A DNA stretch of 7,392 nucleotides. Source: Bacteroides sp. CAG:1076 (GTDB lineage: Bacteria; Bacteroidota; Bacteroidia; Bacteroidales; Bacteroidaceae). A model generated the notes under the pieces. It was not told the origin of the DNA, did not search any database, and saw only the letters and a list, made by a program, of their open reading frames with translations. Shown here piece by piece: positions 1 to 4,928 of this stretch. Each line of letters begins with the position of its first letter. The stretch's first letter is position 1. The translations under genes and the position numbers were made by a program. The DNA is taken from NCBI GenBank assembly GCA_000436795.1, contig HF993162.1, forward strand, positions 1-7,392, given 5' to 3'.

Positions 1-53
1 CCAACCTTTGTTAACCTTAAATCTAATACTATGAAAAACACAATGCAAAGATA
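1..53 (-). promoter_or_regulatory. Promoter and 5' leader of a gene beyond the left edge
   Basis: On the minus strand positions 53-46 read TATCTTTG, a match to the Bacteroidetes -7 box TAnnTTTG. About 45 nt of probable leader follow to the window edge with no start codon seen on this strand, ending in GTTAACAAAGG. No convincing TTTG -33 box lies 19-21 bp upstream. The downstream gene is transcribed leftwards, the same way as the anion transporter at 158-1858, but from its own promoter. From memory the leader resembles one that recurs before several Bacteroides genes; this is unverified. Confidence 0.55.
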
Positions 54-71
54 CGGACTTTCTGGAAACAA

Positions 72-129
72 ACAAGCGAAACTTATTAAAATCTATGCTT
101 TATAACATGTTTTAATAAGTTCCGCTTGT
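72..129 (-). terminator. Long inverted repeat, probable terminator of the SulP-family gene
   Basis: Arms at 72-91 and 110-129 (20 bp each) pair around an 18-nt loop. The only imperfect position is 79/122: A against C on the plus strand, but U against G, an allowed wobble, in minus-strand RNA. The hairpin is therefore fully paired only in the leftward transcript. In that direction it starts 28 nt after the transporter stop codon and is followed by a T-rich tail (TTGTTT), then by the next gene's promoter. The upper stem is AT-rich and the tail is broken by a G, so it is not a classic terminator; it could also protect the mRNA 3' end. Confidence 0.55.
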
Positions 130-157
130 CTGCTAAAAGGTTTTAACATTATACGCT

Positions 158-1858
158 TTACTTTTTAGCCTTAGTGAGTTCTGCTATTTCTCTTGTAGCG
201 ACTTCCAGTGCTTCGTTAATGTTGCTACAGATATTTTCTTTACCCAGTAATTCATAGAATCCGGATTTTTCAAGTACGGCGTGTACGTGTTCATTTACTC
301 CCGAAAGAATAATGTGTATATTTTCCTTTTGCGACATTTCACACAGTGTTGTCAGGTTATGGATACCTGTAGAGTCGATGAACGGAACTTTACGCATACG
401 GATGATACGGATTTTCGGACGATCGCCTAGGCGTGCCATGATTTCTTCAAACTTGGTAGCGATACCAAAGAAATACGGACCGTTTATTTCGTATACTTCT
501 ACGCCGCTGGGGATGATAAGATGTTCTTCGTGTACTTCCAGATCTGATTCTTTGTTCGGGTCTATTTCATCGGTGATAACAGAAATCTGTGTGGTTTCCA
601 TTACACGTTTCATAAACAGTACGCAGGCAATAACCAAGCCGACTTCGATAGCTACCGTCAGGTCGAAGATAACGGTAAGGAAGAAGGTTATCAACAAGAC
701 CGTAACATCCGATTTTGGGTTTTTCAACAATCCCTTGAAAACACGCCAGCCGCTCATATTATACGATACGATAACGAGAACACCAGCCAGACAGGCCATC
801 GGAATATATTGGGCAAGTGGCATCAGGAATAGTAGAATCAGTAACAATACCACCGCATGAACGATACCTGCAACCGGCGATTTACCTCCGTTGTTGATGT
901 TGGTCATGGTTCGGGCAATAGCTCCTGTAGCTGGAATACCTCCAAAGATAGGAGAAACAAAGTTGGCTATACCTTGTGCGATAAGTTCAGTATTCGAGTC
1001 ATGACGGTCGCCTATTACACCATCGGCCACCGTAGCCGAAAGCAAAGATTCTATCGCTCCCAGTACGGCAATAGTAATAGCTACAGGGAAGAGGTTCTTG
1101 ATAGCTTCCCAGTCCAATGCCGGTACAGCTGCTTCAGGAAGTTGTGCCTTGATACTGAAGCGGTCGCCGATTGTATCGATACAGGTGATTCCTCCATACA
1201 TTTTCAGCAGATATACTCCTACAGTGACCAATATGATGGCAATGAGTGAGCCGGGAATTTTTTTCGAAAACTTGGGAGTGATGGCAATAATGAAAATACT
1301 TATCACACTTACTACCACATTCCACCAGTTTACGGTATCGAAATGATGAAAATATAATATCCATTTTCCGATAAAATCACCCGGAACCTTTTCACCTCCG
1401 AACTGAAGTCCGAAGATATCTGCTATCTGAGTTGTGAAGATGGTAACAGCGATACCACTGGTGAATCCGACAATGATAGGATAAGGTATAAACTTGATGA
1501 TTGTACCTAACTTGAATATACCTAATAATATAAGGAGTACGCCAGCCATCATGGTGGCAACCATCAGTCCTTCGATACCGTATTGCTGGATGATGCCGTA
1601 AATGATTACGATGAAAGCTCCGGTCGGTCCCCCTATCTGTACCTTGCTTCCCCCAAGAAGAGAAATAATGAATCCTGCTACAATCGCTGTAATGATACCC
1701 TTCTCAGGACTTACTCCTGAAGCAATACCGAACGCAATGGCAAGAGGCAATGCTACTATACCTACGATAATACCTGCCATCAGGTCGGTAGTAAAGTCTG
1801 TTTTCGTATAGTTTTTCAACGTAGAAAACAACTTTGGTTGAAAATCTAATTTTACCAT
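158..1858 (-). CDS. SulP/SLC26-family anion transporter with STAS domain
   Basis: The 566-residue product is a full-length inner-membrane SulP transporter. The transmembrane core spans roughly residues 22-418 and carries the family segments ALPLAIAFGIASGVSPEKG (36-54) and QIGGPTGAF (74-82), then the AIESLLSATVADG segment (268-280). A cytoplasmic STAS domain occupies about 452-557 with its hallmark FIDSTG (493-498). The family moves sulfate, bicarbonate or other anions; the substrate cannot be told here, and no sulfate-assimilation or carbonic-anhydrase gene is adjacent. Aligned by memory to cyanobacterial BicA, the Na+ ligands Asp258 and Thr262 correspond to Glu270 and Ser274. The ATG at 1858 sits about 28 nt after a probable transcription start, without a Shine-Dalgarno sequence, as is normal in Bacteroidetes. 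It is divergent from rubrerythrin. Family assignment is secure. Confidence 0.95.
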   Translation of the reverse strand: MVKLDFQPKLFSTLKNYTKTDFTTDLMAGIIVGIVALPLAIAFGIASGVSPEKGIITAIVAGFIISLLGGSKVQIGGPTGAFIVIIYGIIQQYGIEGLMVATMMAGVLLILLGIFKLGTIIKFIPYPIIVGFTSGIAVTIFTTQIADIFGLQFGGEKVPGDFIGKWILYFHHFDTVNWWNVVVSVISIFIIAITPKFSKKIPGSLIAIILVTVGVYLLKMYGGITCIDTIGDRFSIKAQLPEAAVPALDWEAIKNLFPVAITIAVLGAIESLLSATVADGVIGDRHDSNTELIAQGIANFVSPIFGGIPATGAIARTMTNINNGGKSPVAGIVHAVVLLLILLFLMPLAQYIPMACLAGVLVIVSYNMSGWRVFKGLLKNPKSDVTVLLITFFLTVIFDLTVAIEVGLVIACVLFMKRVMETTQISVITDEIDPNKESDLEVHEEHLIIPSGVEVYEINGPYFFGIATKFEEIMARLGDRPKIRIIRMRKVPFIDSTGIHNLTTLCEMSQKENIHIILSGVNEHVHAVLEKSGFYELLGKENICSNINEALEVATREIAELTKAKK

Positions 1859-1892
1859 ATATTCGTTTTGTTATAAATTATAAAAAGAAGTG

Positions 1893-1900
1893 CAAAAGTA
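1893..1900 (-). promoter_or_regulatory. -7 box for the SulP-family gene
   Basis: The minus strand reads TACTTTTG, matching TAnnTTTG. It ends 34 nt before the ATG, giving a 5' untranslated region of about 28 nt. No clear TTTG -33 box is present; the expected zone is AT-rich. Assignment rests on the -7 match and its position. Confidence 0.55.
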
Positions 1901-1925
1901 TATATTTATTTGAACATTTTCCCTG

Positions 1926-1941
1926 ATAATAAGGTTATTAT
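1926..1941. repeat. AT-rich 7-2-7 inverted repeat in the divergent promoter region
   Basis: ATAATAA and TTATTAT flank a GG centre as a perfect inverted repeat. It begins 25 bp upstream of the SulP-family -7 box, close to where a -33 element would lie, so it could be an operator for that gene. The surrounding DNA is very AT-rich and chance is a real alternative. Confidence 0.3.
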
Positions 1942-1985
1942 TTATATTAGCAGATGATTTTTATTAATAATGCTTAATTTAAAAA

Positions 1986-2000
1986 TTGTAATGATTACAA
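1986..2000. promoter_or_regulatory. PerR/Fur-like palindrome upstream of rubrerythrin
   Basis: TTGTAATGATTACAA is a perfect 7-1-7 palindrome. It matches 12 of the 14 defined positions of the Bacillus PerR box TTATAATNATTATAA, and the two differences are symmetric, so dyad symmetry is kept. It sits 16 bp upstream of the -7 box and covers the expected -33 position (about 1994-1997), where a bound repressor would block RNA polymerase. Peroxide-responsive PerR control of rubrerythrin is known in other anaerobes; that a PerR-type protein acts here is inference. Confidence 0.5.
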
Positions 2001-2016
2001 ATTTGAATAAAAGTGT

Positions 2017-2024
2017 TATCTTTG
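2017..2024 (+). promoter_or_regulatory. -7 box of the rubrerythrin promoter
   Basis: TATCTTTG is an exact TAnnTTTG match followed by GC, as is common in Bacteroides promoters. Transcription should begin near 2030, leaving a leader of about 45 nt. There is no TTTG at -33; that place is taken by the palindrome at 1986-2000, which suggests a regulated rather than constitutive promoter. Confidence 0.65.
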
Positions 2025-2075
2025 CAATATCAAATCAGGAATATACATGTTTAACCAATTAAATAACTAACGATT

Positions 2076-2654
2076 ATGGGAAAAAGTATCAAAGGAACAA
2101 GAACTGAGAAGAATTTAGGCATTTCATTTGCTGGTGAATCACAGGCAAGAATGCGCTATACATATTTTGCAAGTACAGCCAAGAAAGAGGGCTATGAACA
2201 GATTGCTGCTATTTTTGCAGAAACAGCCGATCAGGAAAAAGAGCACGCTAAGCGTATGTTCAAGTGGCTGGAAGGCGGCATGGTAGAAATTACAGCAAGC
2301 TATCCTTCTGGAGTTATCGGTACAACATTGGAAAATCTGAAAGCTGCGGCAGCAGGCGAAAACGAAGAATGGTCGCTGGATTATCCGAAGTTTGCAGACA
2401 TCGCCGACGAGGAAGGTTTCCCTGCTATTGCCAAAATGTATCGTGAGATTGCTGTTGCCGAAAAAGGACACGAAGAAAGATATCTTGCTCTTGCAAAGAA
2501 TGTAGAAGAAGGTAAGGTATTTAAGAAAGATACAGAAGTAGTATGGCAGTGCCGTAACTGCGGTTACTTATATGTAGGTACGGAAGCTCCTGAAATTTGT
2601 CCTGCATGTTTGCATCCGCAAGCCTATTTTGAAGTAAAGAAGAACAATTATTAA
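2076..2654 (+). CDS. rbr: Rubrerythrin (diiron/rubredoxin peroxidase)
   Basis: This 192-residue cytoplasmic protein is a classic rubrerythrin, which reduces hydrogen peroxide to water with electrons passed through its rubredoxin centre. The ferritin-like four-helix domain (about 1-145) holds the expected diiron ligands: Glu21, Glu54 and His57 (EKEH), Glu95 and Glu98 (GENEE), Glu129 and His132 (EKGH). The C-terminal rubredoxin domain has CRNC (159-162) and CPAC (175-178), the four iron-binding cysteines. Length equals that of the Desulfovibrio vulgaris protein, and no key residue is missing. The ATG lies about 45 nt after the likely transcription start, without a Shine-Dalgarno sequence. It has its own promoter and terminator, so it is monocistronic, and a PerR-like palindrome lies over its -33 region. 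It fits oxidative-stress defence in an anaerobe. Confidence 0.97.
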   Translation: MGKSIKGTRTEKNLGISFAGESQARMRYTYFASTAKKEGYEQIAAIFAETADQEKEHAKRMFKWLEGGMVEITASYPSGVIGTTLENLKAAAAGENEEWSLDYPKFADIADEEGFPAIAKMYREIAVAEKGHEERYLALAKNVEEGKVFKKDTEVVWQCRNCGYLYVGTEAPEICPACLHPQAYFEVKKNNY

Positions 2655-2675
2655 TATTTAGGTATATTATATGTG

Positions 2676-2713
2676 GCGCAGGACTTCTTCGTTGTAAGTT
2701 CTGCGCTTTTTTT
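2676..2713 (+). terminator. Intrinsic terminator of rubrerythrin
   Basis: GCGCAGGACTT (2676-2686) pairs with AAGTTCTGCGC (2696-2706) over 11 bp with one G-U wobble and a 9-nt loop, followed directly by seven T residues. It starts 22 nt after the rbr stop and separates rbr from eno. Confidence 0.92.
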
Positions 2714-2776
2714 ATCTATATAGAAATACCTATTTTAAGGTATTGTATTGCTCTTCAGAAATACTGATTTTTGTAA

Positions 2777-4096
<1,320 letters not shown>

Positions 4097-4127
4097 AAGT
4101 TAGTCGTATTTGAATTTCTGAACAGAG

Positions 4128-4163
4128 AGGCTGTTGTCTTCGGGCAGCAGCCTTCGTCTTTTT
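4128..4163 (+). terminator. Intrinsic terminator of enolase with UUCG tetraloop
   Basis: An 11-bp stem (4128-4138 with 4143-4153, two G-U wobbles) is capped by TTCG closed by a C-G pair, the extra-stable C(UUCG)G tetraloop. A T-rich run (TCTTTTT, 4157-4163) follows after three bases. It begins 32 nt after the eno stop codon. Confidence 0.85.
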
Positions 4164-4191
4164 AAAGAAGGTGCAGTTGTTTTCTCGTGTT

Positions 4192-4244
4192 TTTGTACAA
4201 ATTATTTTGAGATTTGTACAAATTCAAAAAGTTTTTGTACAAAA
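4192..4244. repeat. Three TTTGTACAAA palindromes with exact 21-bp phasing
   Basis: Perfect TTTGTACAAA palindromes occur at 4192-4201, 4213-4222 and 4234-4243. Copy 2 extends to a 12-bp palindrome (4212-4223), and copy 3 likewise (4233-4244). Their centres are at 4196.5, 4217.5 and 4238.5, exactly 21 bp or two helical turns apart, so all three present the same DNA face. Between them the sequence diverges, so selection appears to act on the core and its spacing. The array lies between the eno terminator and the tRNA-Asp promoter, about 144 bp upstream of the latter's -33 box. A cooperative dimeric protein-binding array is the likely reading; the binding protein and target are unknown. Confidence 0.75.
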
Positions 4245-4387
4245 TTTATTTGAAACGTCAGTAGTCTTTAATGGAGATATCAGGGCGGAAAAAGAAAAGA
4301 AAGGGACATTTTAGAGGGGGATAAAAGGCTTTTTAAGGGAGTTTTTGTAGAAAAATGAAGAAAAAAGAGAAAAAGTTGGGCAGAATA
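4245..4387. other. Purine-rich spacer upstream of the tRNA-Asp promoter
   Basis: No gene is recognisable. The plus strand is strongly purine-biased, with uninterrupted purine tracts at 4287-4306 and 4357-4375 and several A-tracts. Such DNA may be curved or act as an upstream element for a stable-RNA promoter, but nothing in the sequence proves a role. Short open frames here (17-34 codons) are lysine- and arginine-rich products of the base bias. Confidence 0.35.
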
Positions 4388-4418
4388 TTTGGAGGTTTCA
4401 AAAAAAGTCGTACCTTTG
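4388..4418 (+). promoter_or_regulatory. Bacteroidetes promoter of tRNA-Asp
   Basis: TTTG at 4388-4391 and TACCTTTG at 4411-4418 are exact -33 and -7 elements with the ideal 19-bp spacer. Transcription should start near 4424, giving about 36 nt of 5' leader to be removed by RNase P. This is the best promoter match in the window. Confidence 0.85.
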
Positions 4419-4460
4419 CAACCGCAATCGAGAGAGAAAGCAACAAAACAAAAACTTAAT

Positions 4461-4534
4461 GGTGCGTTAGTTCAGTTGGTTAGAATACATGCCTGTCACG
4501 CATGGGGTCACGGGTTCGAGTCCCGTACGCACCG
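4461..4534 (+). tRNA. tRNA-Asp (anticodon GTC)
   Basis: A complete 74-nt cloverleaf is visible. The acceptor stem pairs GGTGCGT (4461-4467) with ACGCACC (4527-4533), with discriminator G4534 as expected for aspartate. The D stem is 4470-4473/4483-4486, ending in a G-U pair. The anticodon stem CATGC/GCATG (4488-4492/4500-4504) encloses loop CTGTCAC with anticodon GTC at 4495-4497. The variable loop has 5 nt. The T stem ACGGG/CCCGT (4510-4514/4522-4526) encloses TTCGAGT. The 3' CCA is not encoded and must be added enzymatically. The gene is transcribed alone from its own promoter. Confidence 0.97.
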
Positions 4535-4557
4535 CTCTTTTAGAAAGCAACATTTAG

Positions 4558-4592
4558 AAAGCTCTGATTCTTTTATGAATTAGAGCTTTTTT
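4558..4592 (+). terminator. Intrinsic terminator of tRNA-Asp
   Basis: A 13-bp stem (4558-4570 with 4577-4589, one G-U wobble) with a 6-nt loop runs into six T residues (4587-4592). It lies 23 nt beyond the tRNA 3' end. Confidence 0.88.
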
Positions 4593-4890
4593 ATTTATAT
4601 ATTCTTCTGTTCTTCCGATAGCACATACCTTCTGCATGGCATAATAAGTATAGCGTTGGATTGGCTGTTTACACATAACAAGTAACTTTTTCAACAGGAT
4701 AAAAGTTTTTTTGTTAATAAGCATTTCTGTCTGAGAAAATCAGGTTCGAAAAACATTTTTCCTTGCTGTTGTTGCCTTTTTCGGTAAATCTGTATTGTTG
4801 CTAAAATAAAGTCACCTCGCCTATCGTGTATTTCAACTGTCATTTTGGGCGTTTCATCGGCAAAAGGTGGTAATAATGCTGTATAGATAT
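4593..4890. other. Spacer between tRNA-Asp terminator and RND pump promoter
   Basis: About 300 bp without a convincing gene. It contains a weak AT-only hairpin (AACTTTT 4684-4690, AAAAGTT 4701-4707) running into T residues, and a 5-bp complementary pair CACCT 4813-4817 / AGGTG 4865-4869. A minus-strand frame is open over 4694-4912 and is listed separately. No repeat of the tRNA 3' end, and so no sign of an integrated element, was seen. Confidence 0.5.
4691..4843 (-). CDS. Doubtful small open frame, 50 codons
   Basis: From ATG at 4843 to TGA at 4691 the minus strand encodes 50 residues beginning MTVEIHDRRGDF, with a basic glutamine-rich stretch RKRQQQQGK (21-29). The frame stays open upstream to a TAA at 4913-4915, 73 codons in all, without another ATG; the upstream part reads YTALLPPFADETPK just before the Met. 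I do not recognise it. It uses AGG and CGA arginine codons, has no visible promoter of its own, and its upstream extension overlaps the pump promoter. It could be a gene remnant, a small gene, or chance. Confidence 0.18.
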   Translation of the reverse strand: MTVEIHDRRGDFILATIQIYRKRQQQQGKMFFEPDFLRQKCLLTKKLLSC

Positions 4891-4898
4891 TAACTTTG
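4891..4898 (+). promoter_or_regulatory. -7 box of the RND pump promoter
   Basis: TAACTTTG matches TAnnTTTG and lies 30 nt before the pump ATG, predicting a leader of about 25 nt. The -33 region (around 4868-4871) has no TTTG, which may mean that expression depends on a regulator. The box overlaps a PerR-like palindrome at 4896-4910. Confidence 0.6.
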
Positions 4899-4910
4899 TA
4901 ATAATTATAA
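4896..4910. promoter_or_regulatory. Second PerR/Fur-like 7-1-7 site, over the pump promoter
   Basis: TTGTAATAATTATAA matches 13 of 14 defined positions of the PerR box TTATAATNATTATAA and shares its left half TTGTAAT with the site upstream of rubrerythrin. It overlaps the end of the -7 box and the expected start of transcription, a normal place for a repressor. Symmetry is broken at one position pair, and the region is AT-rich, so chance is possible. Confidence 0.35.
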
Positions 4911-4928
4911 ATTTAGTATTTACCACTT

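Noticed and set aside
31..105. 24-codon plus-strand frame starting ATGAAAAACACAATG
   Set aside because: It overlaps the minus-strand promoter and leader and runs into the hairpin; no promoter precedes it.
312..860. 182-residue plus-strand frame
   Set aside because: It is antisense to the conserved SulP/STAS coding sequence, and its composition is that of a shadow frame.
2047..2070. Seven-codon upstream frame (MFNQLNN) in the rubrerythrin leader, ending 5 nt before the rbr ATG
   Set aside because: Too short and out of frame with rbr; no regulatory peptide pattern such as a codon run or stem-loops is visible.
2715..2724. Palindrome TCTATATAGA downstream of the rbr terminator
   Set aside because: AT-rich, single copy, and no promoter context; likely chance.
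4461..4534. tRNA-Asp as an integration site for a mobile element
   Set aside because: No integrase gene and no direct repeat of the tRNA 3' end were found in the downstream 2.8 kb.
4389..4583. 64-residue plus-strand frame spanning the tRNA-Asp promoter and gene
   Set aside because: It overlaps the promoter, the whole tRNA and its terminator; the translation is low-complexity and has no family resemblance.
4684..4712. AACTTTT/AAAAGTT hairpin followed by T residues
   Set aside because: An AT-only 7-bp stem with a 10-nt loop is too weak to call a terminator, and no gene needs one here.
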